DNA from: Stemphylium vesicarium
Taxonomy: Eukaryota > Ascomycota > Dothideomycetes > Pleosporales > Pleosporaceae
Assembly: GCA_004380135.1 (NCBI GenBank)
Contig: QXCR01000225.1
Span: 1 to 36,038, forward strand
DNA: 36,038 nt
Direction: 5' to 3'
Part shown: in pieces, positions 11,851-22,709 of the stretch
Layout: every line of letters begins with the position of its first letter
Numbering within the stretch: position 1 is the stretch's first letter
Program-made: the position numbers and the translations under genes
The notes under the pieces: model-generated
Told to the model about the DNA's origin: nothing
What the model saw: the letters and a program-made list of their open reading frames with translations, nothing else
Databases searched by the model: none

Positions 11851-14800
11851 TAACCTAGCTAATATAAACTTATTAAACTTATTTAGAGGAAAGTATTTTT
11901 ATGCCTTAACTATACTCTACTCGCGTAGCTATAGTATTAAGTTAAACTCTCTTATTAATATAGGCGCATAAGAATTTCTATTCTTAAACTTATCTATTAC
12001 CTAGCCCTTATCTAAATCTCTTTAGATACTAATTTAACGTCTTCTATTTAAAATTCTAGTTAAAGGTTTTTAAAATTAGATCTAGATACCTATAGATAGC
12101 TATATCTAACTCTATATAAGAATTAATAGCTAAACTATCTATAATTACCTATTTATTATTATAGACCTAGATTCGTAAGATTATATTATTAGTATTAAAT
12201 AGCTTAGATAATTCTAACTTTAGCTTAATATATATTAGAATTGTTTCCTCTAGCTAAAAGAATACCCTACTACTTATAATGTAGCCCCGCCCCTTCTTAT
12301 AACTCTAGCATAACTAAAGTCTAGCTAGAATATAGAACTAGATATCGCTAGCCGTGACGCCTTATAGGAATAAGACGAGGCACGTAGGAACTAAAGTCTA
12401 TTAATTAACTAGATTTAAGAAATTCTAAGAGTACCTAAGCTAAGAGATATTATTTCTTACCCTATTAACCCCGCTAATTCTCCGCCCCCTACTAAACCCA
12501 CTATTACTCTAGTTCCGCCCTAAACCTCTAGATATTATCGCATTGCTTTTATCTTAGCTAATAGATTACACTTTAATATAAAGTAAAAAGAAAATAAGTT
12601 CTTTACTACTACGTTATATAAAATAGACTACGTATTAGAGTATAAACGCTCTCTTAGAGACGATCCCGATAATATAAACTTACTTCGCGACTAATTACTA
12701 CCTATTTATAAGGAGTACTAAGACGTCTTTAGTAAGGCTACTACTAACTAACTCTCTAAGTATTAATTCTATAACTATAAGATTATCTTAATAGAACTTT
12801 TACTAAACGCTTATAGTGCCTTATATAAATAAAGTATTAAAAAGCTAGAAGTAACTAAGAAATATTTATAGAATAACTTAGAGAAAAAATTTATTAAGTA
12901 TAATTAGAGCCTATTTACGTCCCCTATTCTCTATATTTATAAAGTAAATAGTAACCTTAGAGTCTATATAGACTATTAGAAACTTAACGCTCTTACTTAT
13001 AAGAACGCCTATCTAATACCTTATATTAATAAGCTATTATCTTAACCTATTAAAGCTAAGTTCTTTACTAAGTTTAATATCTAAGCTACTTTTAACTAGA
13101 TTTAAATAGACCCTAATTTAGAAGAGTATACTACCTTCTGCACTTACTATAGAACGTATAAATATAAGGTCCTTCTATTTAGCCTATATAACGGCCTAGC
13201 TACCTACTAATAGTATATAAATAACGTACTAGTTAATTACCTTAACGACTTCTATATCGTCTATCTAGACGATATTCTTATCTACTCTAAAGATAAGGTT
13301 ACTTATACCCTCTATATTAAATAGGTACTAGAATAACTACGCTAAGTAGGACTTTATATAGATATTAAGAAAAGTAAATTCTATATAAATTAGATAAAGT
13401 ACTTAGAATACGTCCTAATAAGTTAAAGTCTTAAGGTTAATTCTAATAAGGTATCTATTCTATAGAATTAGAAGCTACTAATAACTATTACTAGTATAAA
13501 GTTATTTCTAGAATTTACTAGATTTTATTAATAATTCGTACCAGAATTCTTACGCGTAGCTAAACTACTTATTATATTATAAAGTTCTTTAAAACTATTC
13601 GTATAGAGTTTAGAGTATTAATAAGCGTTTAATAAGGTAAGAGAAGCCTTACTTACTATTCTAACCTTATACTACTTCTACTCTAAACTAGATACGAGAC
13701 TAGAGACTAACGTATTAGATAGTATAATTACTAGAGTCTTCTCTTAAAAGTAGCCTAATAGTAGTTAGTATCTTATAGCCTTCTATAGCTATTACCTAAT
13801 AAGAGCTAAACTTAATTAGGAGATATATAATAAAGAACTCTTTATAATTATAACTATATTTACTAAGTAGAAAGTAGAATTAGTTTTAATATAGACCTAA
13901 ATTAAAGTACTTTTAGACTATTAATCTCTAGAGTACTTTATAACTATAAAAGTACTTAACTCTTAATAAGTTTAATAGGCTAAAGAGCTTACTTAGTTTA
14001 ATTTCTAGATTACCTATACTTCTAGTAAAGATAATGCCTAAGCTAATATTCTAAGCTATTATAAATAGAATATAGAGAACTTAAAAATAGCCTAAGTTAA
14101 TAACTAATTATAGGTTCTTTTAGGACTATACTAATTATATTCTTAAATTAACGCTAAACTAGCTATAGTTTATATCGCCTATACTATAGTTTAAACTATT
14201 AGTCTAAACGTTATAGAGTCTATTAATAAAGTAATATCTCTTAATTCCCTATAACTAGTAGAAGCCCTACTTTAGAAGAATTAGATATTATTTATCTAAG
14301 AATAATTACTACTACTAACGTAGTACTAGATATATAACGGCCTATTACTCTTTAGCGACTACTTATATATTACTACTAACTCCTTCTTATATACCTACCT
14401 TATCCGCGAGATATATAATTAGGTTTTATCCGCCCACCTAAGCGCTACTAAAACGTACTAGTTACTAGTCTAAAAGTATTATTAGAAAGGTATAGAAGCT
14501 ACTTATAAACGCTATATACACAACTATAGTGCCTACTATAGAGCACACCTAAGACAGACCTATACCTATAAGTTAATTTACCTACTACTAATTTCTAAAA
14601 GACTAATACAACACCTCTATATTAATTTTAAGGAATTTCCTAAGGATAAATCTAGTTACGACTAGATTATAGTCGTTATTAATTAACTATTAAAATAAGC
14701 TATCTCTATACCTTACTATAAGACTATTAACGCTAGAAGTATAGCTAACTTATTTATTTAATAAGTATACTAATTTAGCTATACGCCTAAAACTATTATC

Positions 14801-16330
14801 TTAGATAGAGGTCCTTAGTTTATGTCTAGTTTCTAGTCTAAGTTCTATTAGATTCTAGGCGTAAAAGTTAAGCTATTAACTAGCTACTATAAGGAAACTA
14901 ATAGACAAACTAAGATTATAAATAAGTATATTAATTAGAGGCTACGACCCTTTATATTCTTCTATTAAGATAATTAGAGTATACTCCTATTCTTAATTAA
15001 TAGAGTCTAAATATCTTTACTATACTCTACTATTAGTATATCTCTATACTAGATACTATATAGAAGTAAATTATAGTAAAGTTAGAATTAGCCTACTACT
15101 TCTAAGTATTAAATAATTACTAATAAGGTAAACTATAAGGATACTCTAGCCCTTACTACTAGGATATATAATACCTAGAAGATTGCTAAAACTAATATAG
15201 AGAAAGCGTAGGACTAGATAAGATCTACTATTAATTAGTACTAACGCCCTATAGACTAGAGTATAGGAGATATAGTCTTTCTTAATACCTAAAACTTATT
15301 ATTCTTCTATCTAAGTTAAAAACTATCTAATAAGTAGATAGGCCTATTTAAGGTTATTAAATAGGTTAGAAACTCCTATTAATTAGAACTACTATCTAGC
15401 TCTTAGATTTATAACGTCTTTACACCTAATCTACTATATAAAGACCTTTAAGACTCTTTACTAGGATAGGAGCCTCTAAAACCACCTAGAACTCTAATAA
15501 ATAGTATAGAAGAATAGGAAGTAGAAGAGATTCTAGCTAGTAAACTATATTAATTTACTCTTAAGTATCGCGTTAAGTAGATTAGGTATAATCTAGATTC
15601 TATCTAGTATAAGGCCTCTAACTTTATAGAATCCCTCTATAAGTTATAAGAATTTTATAAAAGGTATCTAAACTAGCTAGGCCCCCTATAAGCGCTTAAT
15701 AAGTAGATTAAAGCTTAAGAGAAAAGTATAGAGAATATAGATTACTTAGAGGATAATTAAGTTAACTAGTAGTATAAGAGAAGATTACTATATAGTATAC
15801 TATAAAAAGAATTCTCTCTAGCTATCTATATCTAATTATCCGCTCTTACTCCTTAAACGCCTTAATCGCCGCCCCTACTCTAGACTACCTCCGCGCCTAA
15901 ATTGGAGAGGTTACTCTCTAACTCTACACCTACTACTATTTCCTTCCTCCCTTTCTTTTTCTAGCTCCTACTATAGCCCCTACCCCCGCGCTCCACTCAC
16001 GTCTCTAAGGAGGCGACCTAGCTATTTAGAATAGAGACCTACTTAAGAATCTATCCTAAGAGATAATAACTAGTAGTTAATAATTCTAGAGTATCTAGGT
16101 CTTTCTTCTAAGCCTAAGTTACTTAGATATATAGACTTAATAACCTAGCCGCCTCTAAAACCTCTACTAAATCTACTATCTACTTATTATTACTATTAGA
16201 AAGTTCCTAATACGCCTCTAGTTTTTAAAGTAGAGCTATAAACTCCTTACTAACGTAAATAGAAATCTAGAGTAAGTAAGCTAAAGCACTATAGACTAGT
16301 ACTAGATACTTACTAAGTTACACGAACCCT
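11851..16330 (+). pseudogene. pol: Gy-C pol: protease, RT, RNase H, integrase, chromodomain
   Basis: One frame (position mod 3 = 2) can be followed for about 4.4 kb with TAA/TAG stops and no obvious frameshift. The aspartic protease site is at 11957, where Asn-Ile-Gly-Ala replaces the usual Asp-Thr-Gly-Ala. RT shows Y-L-D-D at 13262-13273, still intact. RNase H follows at about 13600-13950. The integrase zinc region is at about 14450-14580. In its core the first Asp (S-Y-D, about 14660) and second Asp (I-L-D-R-G-P, about 14805) are kept, but the Glu site in the R-Q-T-K-I-I-N segment (about 14910) is Lys. A chromodomain (E-I-L-A-S-K-L, Y-R-V-K, K-A-S-N-F) lies around 15525-15690. A long Ser/Thr/Pro-rich C-terminal tail follows. 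Catalytically dead. Confidence 0.88.
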
Positions 16331-16866
16331 TCTACTTAGTGTAGTACGCGCACTTCTTAGATCCCCGCGAGGCAAACCGATACTCGACAATATGGCCTCT
16401 CGCCATGGCCTTGGCCGCCCGAAGGCACATGACCCGATGGGCCGCCGGCAGCGCTCCGACAGGGCAGCGCACAGGCATAGTGTGTGTGTGTGTTGTGGTG
16501 TTGTGAGATCTATACAGAGTGAGTAACCAAAACCTATTAGAGTAAAAGAACGTACATGTGTTATTGTCGTAAAGGATAAAGAAAGAAGGGCTTAAGGATA
16601 GAGAGAAGAACGTAGAAGTAGTAAAGTCGTAGGACAATTAATATTTAACGCCGCCTTTACCTTAATATTTAACGCCGTCTTTACCTTAATATTTAACGCC
16701 GCCTTTACCTAGATATTTAATACTACCTTTACCTAGATTTTAGCTAAATACTAGCTCTTTAAGGCATCGAACTATATATAGACTTAATATATAATAATTA
16801 AAAAATAACTTCTACTAAAATAATATTAAATAAATAGGGACATTTATTTTCTATAGAGGGGGGTAA
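16331..16866 (+). other. Gy-C 3' region with purine tract
   Basis: A RIP-poor patch (16331-16560) with a short TG microsatellite near 16481-16495, then a four-unit 24-bp tandem repeat, then AT-rich sequence. A purine tract agagggggg at 16855-16863 sits 3 bp before the 3' LTR. Open frames cross 16331-16640 on both strands, but I do not trust either as a gene. Confidence 0.6.
16638..16733 (+). repeat. 24-bp tandem repeat, four units
   Basis: Units at 16638, 16662, 16686 and 16710, each of the form ttaatatttaacgccgcctt plus tacc. Units 1 and 3 are identical, unit 2 has one C/T change, and unit 4 has several C-to-T and G-to-A changes, as if RIP stopped between units 3 and 4. Confidence 0.92.
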
Positions 16867-17154
16867 TATAATAAGGCTATCTCCCTTATTATAGCTATAG
16901 CTAAGACTAGACTTAGAGTTAACCCTAAGTTACTTTAGACTTAATTCTAACTTAGTTCTAACTTAGCCCTCCCTAGCCTATATATATTTAAGCCTACTAT
17001 TCTCTAAATATAAATAGGTAGTTTTCTATAATTCTTTTATATAAGACCTATAGGTATTAATAGATCTTAGGTTATAGTTCTCCTACGCACTCCTATATGC
17101 CTCTAAGTGAGACCACGCCGAGTTCGGATCTCTTGTCTTGCCTGCGTCGTTACA
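16867..17154 (+). repeat. Gy-C 3' LTR
   Basis: 288 bp. The inner start is RIP-mutated (TATAATAAGG against TGTAACGAGG in the 5' copy); the outer end from about 17090 is intact and ends CGTTACA, followed by the target duplication gtcat. Confidence 0.93.
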
Positions 17155-17159
17155 GTCAT

Positions 17160-18260
17160 TAAGGTAAGCTAAGTAGAAGTCGTCAAGGTACTCTCGCAGG
17201 GTCTAGTTAATATACCGCTAGAAGGTGCTTAGAGAGTTTGCCATACTAAAGGGGGTGACTAGCCACTCGAATAGCCCAAAGCGCGTTCTAAACGCAGTCT
17301 TCCATTTATCGCCTTCTACGACGCGAATCTTATAGAAGGCTGCAATAATATCTAGCTTAATAAACTATTTTGCCTTACTTAGATTATTAAGCGTTTCTTA
17401 GATTAGAGGAAAAGGGTATCTATTCTTTTTAGTAATCTTATTTAACGCCCTATAGTTAATATAAAGATGAAGGCCTTCTTCTAGCTTCTTCGCGAATAAT
17501 ACTAGCGCAGCTACTAGTAAGCTACTAACTTAGATAAATCCTTTTTTAAGTAGAGATATAAGCTCCTTACGCAAAATTAATAACTCTCCCCTAGATATAC
17601 TATATAGCGGCCTCTATAGCGGCTAAGCGTCTTTTAGATTAAGTTTAATCTTATAGTCTACTCTTAGATCTCTATATAGAGATAGCTTATCTATCTCTTT
17701 TAAATTAAATAACTTATAGAACTCTTAGTACTAAGTAGGTAGTATTATTTTTATACTTATCTTTTTCTTAGATTATAATATCTTATTAATATCTATAATT
17801 AACGTAGTAAATACTTAAACTCTACTTAGACTTTTCTTATAAGCTAACGTAGTAAATACTACTATATTTACTTACTATAGCTTAGATAGTAATTTCTTTC
17901 TTTTCTCTATTTATACTTAGATATCTACTAAGTAGATATAGAGACTCTTCTTAGCTAAGCTAATAGATACCTTATAGTAATCTAACTAGCTCTTTCTTAG
18001 AATAACGTCTTCTTCTAGTATATTAATAATATATATATAGGTATTTTCTTTATACTTATATATTCTAAATATCTCTTAGATAATCTTAGTTATCTAGAAT
18101 ATTTTCCTATTAATTCCTTTAATTCTATAAGGGGGGATAGAGAAGCGCTTAAGATAGTTTTAGTTAGTAAATCTTTTATTTACTAAAATATAGTATAAGT
18201 AACTACTATCTATTAATACTATCGCGTTATAGATATTATTAATAATTACGTTAATAGTTA
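17160..18260 (-). pseudogene. pol: Gy-B pol, 5' part: protease and RT
   Basis: Read right to left. The protease site is at 18210-18202, where Asp-Ser-Ser replaces Asp-Ser-Gly. RT begins near 17700 and is clear from about 17580 (L-Y-I-N-Y-R-A-L-N, K-L-D-I-I-A-A-F, F-R-T-R-F-G-L-F-E-W-L). It continues to Y-L-D-D-F-Y and Y-L-N-D at the Gy-C junction, so the second catalytic Asp pair is now Asn-Asp. Bases 17155-17345 are nearly free of RIP mutation and give an unbroken frame; mutation rises with distance from the junction. The remainder of this polyprotein is at 7480-10010. Confidence 0.87.
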
Positions 18261-18423
18261 GTAATAGTATATATATATACTTCTACTAAAATTAGTTCTA
18301 TTTACTATAAGTATTCTAATCTATCTTCTAAGACTCTAAGCTAAGACTTTAGCTTAGAGCTACTCTTTTCCTAACGTGCTATCTAAGTATTCTAAGCGCT
18401 TCTAGTCTTACGCTAGGTAAGCC

Positions 18424-19570
18424 TTCTATTTCTTAACTATCTCTAGGTATTTCTTAATAAAGTGCCCTTCTTTACTACACGCGTAATAGGTAAGGGTACT
18501 TCTCTTAGGTCTCTTCCTTTGCGTGTCGGCCTTATTCGCCCTCGTAGGCTCCTTGTAATGGGCTGAAGCCCAATCAGCTTGTTCCTCGATGGGATCTCGG
18601 TCACGTGCGCAGGGCGCACTGTTCACAGAATCCGGGTGAGCCGCTAGACACCCGGATTCTGCACTAGCGCGCCGGTGAAACGATATCCCGAGCCGCCGCC
18701 CCTAAATGACCTTCAGAGTGTAGCTATCCTTAGTTCCTTTCTCTATCGAATACAATCTTAGTATACCTGTGCGATAGCTCTCCGAGCGTAGCCCCTTACA
18801 CTCCTAGTCTATTTCTTTACCCCAAGGTGTAGTCTAAGTATGCGTCAGAACCTCTCTTGCGTACGGTTGCGTACTCCTACTCGCTCTAGTAGCTAGTCCT
18901 GCGCGGTATAGGTTATCTACTGTCCTTACCGCCTTATAGACTAGCTCTTTAAAAGAAACGTCATTATTAATATTAGTAAGTGCTTCCTAAAGCTTTAGAA
19001 GAAGTCCCTTAATAAATATACTTTTCTTACTTGCGTAGCTAAAGCGTTCTTCTAACTAGAGCTTAAGTCGGTTAAACTCTATATAGTAATCCCGTATAGA
19101 ACGCTTACCTTATTATAGGTTTAATAGCTAGTCGAGGGCCTTTAGTTTAAGGTAAGAGTTATTATACTACTAGTCTAAAAAGGTCTATAGGTCTTCTACT
19201 AAGCTATAGGGCTAGTTTTATTCTATCTATAGAAGTAAGACGTCTAAGACTTTATTAGTATATTTACTAACTATATAATTAATCTAGGCTATATTAGACG
19301 CGCCTATATAGTCGTTGCGCAGCTTAGCCTTCGCCTTATACTAGAATAATGGGTATCTCGTGCAGTCCCTATCGAACAATTCTAGGTGCGGGTACTTATT
19401 CCTACGCGCAGTAGCTTGGGGTGTTTCGGCAGCCTTGGGTGATGGAGGGGTAGCAAGGGCGGGCGAGGCGTCTAAGCGTCTATCGCCCTACTTCTATTCT
19501 AGCGCCTCTAGTTAGTTAGCTATTAGGCTTAATATTTCTATTATCTACGCTATTATTATAGCTATAGAGT
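18424..19570 (-). pseudogene. gag: Gy-B gag remnant
   Basis: A retrotransposon gag frame. An N-terminal coiled helix and a Pro/Ala-rich linker at about 19560-19400 lead into a capsid-like domain (about 19400-18900) with an L-x-F-x-R-D start and a Q-G-K-R-S-I-R-D-Y-Y-I-E-F stretch. The nucleocapsid end at about 18520-18426 carries Y-Y-A-C-S-K-E-G-H-F-I-K-K-Y, a C-x2-C-x4-H-x4-C knuckle with first and last Cys changed to Tyr. Bases 18520-18720 are RIP-poor and contain a perfect hairpin. Protease follows in the -1 frame relative to the knuckle. The N-terminal boundary is approximate. Confidence 0.75.
18626..18661. repeat. Perfect 13-bp inverted repeat with 10-base loop
   Basis: Arms 18626-18638 (cagaatccgggtg) and 18649-18661 are exact reverse complements around a 10-base loop. 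It lies in the RIP-poor gag patch of Gy-B. It could form an RNA or DNA hairpin; no function known. Confidence 0.9.
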
Positions 19571-20571
19571 TATAGTTAGCCTTTAGTAGGCTTCCCTACT
19601 TAGGTAAACTTTTACTACCTATTATCGCTAACCTCTTAACTACGGCCTTAATAGTAGGCCTAATCGTAGCTTCTTTCTAACTATTCTCCCTTCGCATCTA
19701 AGTAATCTCTTATAAGATCTCTTCGTCTAACACGCCTACTTAACTCTTTACTATCGCATAAGTAGCTAGCTCTTTCACATTTAGGTTAGAAGCGTTATTA
19801 TCTATTATCTAATTAATTATTATACGTCTCTAGTACTATTATTATTATCTATTTTAATTATAGGGCTTCTAATTACTCTTTAATTAACTTATATAGGTAG
19901 TCTCCTTATAGCCTACTTCTCTATAATAAGAACTTAAGTAGGTCTTCTTATACGCCTACGTCTTTGTAGTACCTTCTAAGTAGTCTTTAGATATTTAAAG
20001 TAATCTTTACTAATTTAATACTAGACTTCTATTATAACTTCTAATAACTTATATCGCCTTTATACTTTTAATAGTTAGGGTTCTCTTCTATATAAGAGAC
20101 GTTTAATTATAGCCTATATCTCTATTTAAAGATTTAATAGAACTTTAACTAAAGCTTATTTCTAGACTTATAAGTAGCTATTAGTAGACTTATATTTATC
20201 TTCTACTTAGAGCCTTAACTAGCCTTTAGTCTTCTATATAGTATTAATATTTAGGTCTTTAGCCTTTAAAGATATTATATAGAGCTTCTTATTAAGACTT
20301 ACTTCTAGCTAGCTACTACTTACTTTACTAATTTATTATAACGCGTTAACTTTTAGTGACTACTTCTTATAAAGAGTCGCTAGATAGACTTACTACCTTA
20401 TAGTAAATCGTCTAGCTATTATCTAAAGGCCTTTTATACTATAAATAATACTAATTCTATATAATAGGTTAACCTATACGCACGTAATAAAGTAGTAGTT
20501 AAGGAGCTTAATACGTAACGCGTTAATAGAGCTTCGCGGGGAGGCTCTATTAATTAGAATTAAATATAAAA
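19571..20571 (-). other. Gy-B leader and possible gag N-terminus
   Basis: Heavily RIP-mutated sequence between the gag frame and the 5' LTR. A small patch of ordinary composition at about 20505-20550 lies next to the LTR. I see no distinct domain; a 1-kb leader is long, so part may encode more gag. Confidence 0.4.
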
Positions 20572-20788
20572 TATAAGAGGCTAGCTCTAAGAGTACTTAA
20601 GAAGTAGATAGCTAATAGTAAGGCTAGATATACTATAGTTATATTTAATAAGGAGCTATTAGTCTATCTACGCTAGTGTTTATCTACCTACTAGATAAAC
20701 ATCGGTCTAAGGTGATCTAAGCGTCTATCGGACGCGTCTACCGAGATTCCATCGAGGAGCTCTACTAAAGGGCGTTCAGCCCGTTACA
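20572..20788 (-). repeat. Gy-B 5' LTR
   Basis: 217 bp, matching 7210-7426. The outer right end (about 20700-20788, ending CCCGTTACA) is RIP-free, while the inner left end reads TATAAGAGG for TGTAAGGGG. Confidence 0.88.
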
Positions 20789-21817
20789 TATATATAGCCT
20801 AGTACTAGCGCTAAAAAGCGATCTATCTACTATAGATACTTCTATACTTTTTTACTTCTCTACTAGCTATTAGGCGTCTATAGTTATATACTACTCTTTA
20901 TACTCTATACTCTTTTAAGTATCTAAGCTAGCCTATTTAATAGATAATTATCTAAGATAGTAATAAATTATAAGGGGCAGTTATAGGCAATAGTATTTGC
21001 TTTACACTGCAATAGAATAGTGGGGGATAGCTCTATATTACTATACTAAGGGGATAGTAGTAAGGAGAATAATTCTTGCCTCTCTTCTCTTGCGCGAAGC
21101 GTAGATTAAAAGTAGGTATCTTTACTAAGGCGCGAGTATAAGAAGTAAATATATTAGAACTAAATACGCCTAATTATAGGCCTTTAGCCTAAGTATTATA
21201 GAGCCTCCTCTTCTAAACTAGTATTCTTAATAGTCCTAGCCTTAATAAAAACTTAAAAACTCTTAAGGGGAGAAAAAGGAAAAGAGTGTCCAGATACTGT
21301 CTATCTATCGCGCGTCCCCGGTTTGTTTAGGATAATGTTGTAGTGAATGCGGATTTAAGAGGTAATAAACGCTATTTATATTATTATAATAAGTACTAAA
21401 TATCGTTTACTTTACTTCTTTAGGTCGCCTACTTTATTATTATAGTAAGTATAGATAGTTATTTACTAATTTTGTCATAGCAACCATTTATTATATTATT
21501 ATAATAGAAACTTTTTATTCTTACTCTCTTATTTAATACTACTATAATAATACTATTATACTCCTCTAACGCACTCTTAGCGCACGCTATACTCTTTATT
21601 ATAGTTTATTATTTAAACCCTAAATATATTAAGAAATCCTACTTACGTGGTACTCGCCTATTTATATTTAGCGACCTCGAAAAGCGCGCTGACTAGGTCG
21701 CCTTAGTTGCGACTTGCACGCGCTGCGCTTAGAGTGTCGTTAGGCACAATAAGATGTGTCAGAAGTCGGAGCATCGCCGCTGCGAGCATTGCTCTGCTGG
21801 CAATCGGGGTGGCTGCA
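20789..21817. other. Unassigned sequence between Gy-B and the Gy-D-type LTR
   Basis: AT-rich and RIP-mutated with no convincing coding frame on either strand. Patches of ordinary composition occur at about 20960-21115, 21285-21360 and 21665-21817; the last directly abuts the outer end of the following LTR. I could not find here the missing RT N-terminus, protease or gag of Gy-A, so this may be a different, older sequence. Confidence 0.4.
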
Positions 21818-22273
21818 TGTTACGACCCGAAGTCAAAACGCTTACGACCACGCCGCAACCACGCCGCAACCACGCCGCAACCGCGCCGCACGAGCAAGAC
21901 CAGGATAGCGATCCTGCAAAACGCTGACTGTCAGCAGTCACGTGACCGATCACTATGCTAAGGACTATCGCTAGGAGCGATTACAACTACCGCGACTATT
22001 GCTAGAAGTAATTACGACTATTATAACTATTGCTAGAAGTTACGCCCTATTATTATTAGGAGTTACTATAACTATTATATAAGTATATAGCTACTAGATA
22101 GTATACTTTTATAGTTACTATATTTAACTTTAAAATCTAAGAATTAGTACTTAATTCTTAAACTCTTAAGTTATTTATTAATCTTTATATTATACTTAAC
22201 TTATCTTATCTATTACGCGTCTAGCTTATTTCTAAGAACTAATTTTAGAACTCTCTAAGAATAGACCTTTATA
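21818..22273 (+). repeat. Gy-D family LTR, copy 1 (plus orientation)
   Basis: 456 bp, starting TGTTACGACC and ending CTTTATA (from CTTCACA). It is the inverted counterpart of 22710-23131 and 35154-35598. The outer 140 bp (21818-21960) are unmutated and include a GC-rich tandem array of an 11-bp unit (accacgccgca), the palindrome GTCACGTGAC at 21937-21946 and an inverted repeat gcgatcctgc-like element at 21907. The inner part is RIP-mutated and contains a degenerate repeated motif around gctaggagcga. The family varies in length (456, 422, 445 bp) because of these internal repeats. Confidence 0.85.
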
Positions 22274-22709
22274 CTTTAAATACTCTTAAAATAAGTAATA
22301 TAGTAATAGATATCTTAGATATAACTATAGACGCTACCTATACCTTAGTGTATAGTAATAAGTCTAACTTATATTATAGTAACTATAGTAAGCTTAAAGC
22401 TTAGCTACTCTAAGTTAATAGATACCTCTATATTAAAGAAAATAAGATTAATAATAATAATAAAGTTATATAGACTACTACCTTTCTTTATAGTAATATA
22501 GAGAAATAGTCTAACTCTATCTTATACTAATATATAAATAACGACGTTAATAACTAAAATAATATTAATCTTATTAATAACTAGAACGCCTTTAAAGCTA
22601 AAATAAAAGAAGTCTTTTTACTCTTTAAAGAATTAGTAGTTATAGAATAGAAGATTTAGAGGCTTAGATAGACTAGGTCTACTATTAACTATACGACTAA
22701 GTTCTAATA
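22274..22709 (+). pseudogene. gag: gag fragment downstream of Gy-D-type LTR copy 1
   Basis: Starting about 30 bp after the LTR, a single frame (22306-22709) reads as a gag N-terminal/capsid region: a low-complexity Asp/Thr-type leader, then K-L-K-A, V-N-R-Y-L, an Asn-rich segment and a helical region with A-F-K-A-K-I-K-E-V-F and I-N-Y-T-T-K-F. This resembles the retrotransposon gag family that packs the capsid. About a dozen TAA/TAG stops, no frameshift. The frame is cut exactly where the inverted LTR copy 2 begins at 22710; nothing gag-like continues beyond 23131 or 35598. Confidence 0.7.

Larger units (their letters stand above)
10016..17154 (+). mobile_element. Gy-C: plus-strand chromovirus nested in Gy-B RT
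   Basis: A complete 7139-bp element with two 288-bp LTRs (10016-10303 and 16867-17154), TG...CA ends (TGTAACG...CGTTACA) and a perfect 5-bp target duplication, gtcat, at 10011-10015 and 17155-17159. Joining the flanks restores continuous Gy-B reverse transcriptase across its Y-x-D-D motif, so Gy-C is the younger insertion. The coding order is gag, protease, RT, RNase H, integrase, chromodomain. The first 80 bp and last 60 bp of the element are almost free of RIP changes, while the interior is saturated. Confidence 0.95.
7210..20788 (-). mobile_element. Gy-B: minus-strand chromovirus split by Gy-C
   Basis: A full-length Ty3/Gypsy element bounded by 217-bp LTRs at 7210-7426 (3') and 20572-20788 (5'). 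Removing Gy-C and one copy of its target duplication leaves about 6.4 kb, a normal size. The internal order on the minus strand is gag, protease, RT, RNase H, integrase, chromodomain. Orientation is fixed by the coding strand and by a purine tract next to the left LTR. Bases outside the LTRs (agtaa at 7205-7209, tatat at 20789-20793) do not match, so no target duplication is visible. It abuts the Gy-A RT on the left. Every coding part is RIP-damaged. Confidence 0.9.

Noticed and set aside
16332..16637. 101-codon open frame on the minus strand
   Set aside because: It crosses a TG microsatellite and low-complexity sequence in the Gy-C 3' region, matches no family I know, and alternative frames on the plus strand are equally open.
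18426..18626. Short minus-strand ORF as an independent small protein
   Set aside because: It is the zinc-knuckle end of Gy-B gag left open because this patch escaped RIP.
20789..21300. Missing 5' half of Gy-A on the far side of Gy-B
   Set aside because: Minus-strand translation gives no RT, protease or gag motif joining the frame at 7209, and no target duplication supports the joint.
21835..21890. CRISPR-like or centromeric array in the GC-rich repeats
   Set aside because: The 11-bp units are contiguous without spacers and lie within an LTR.
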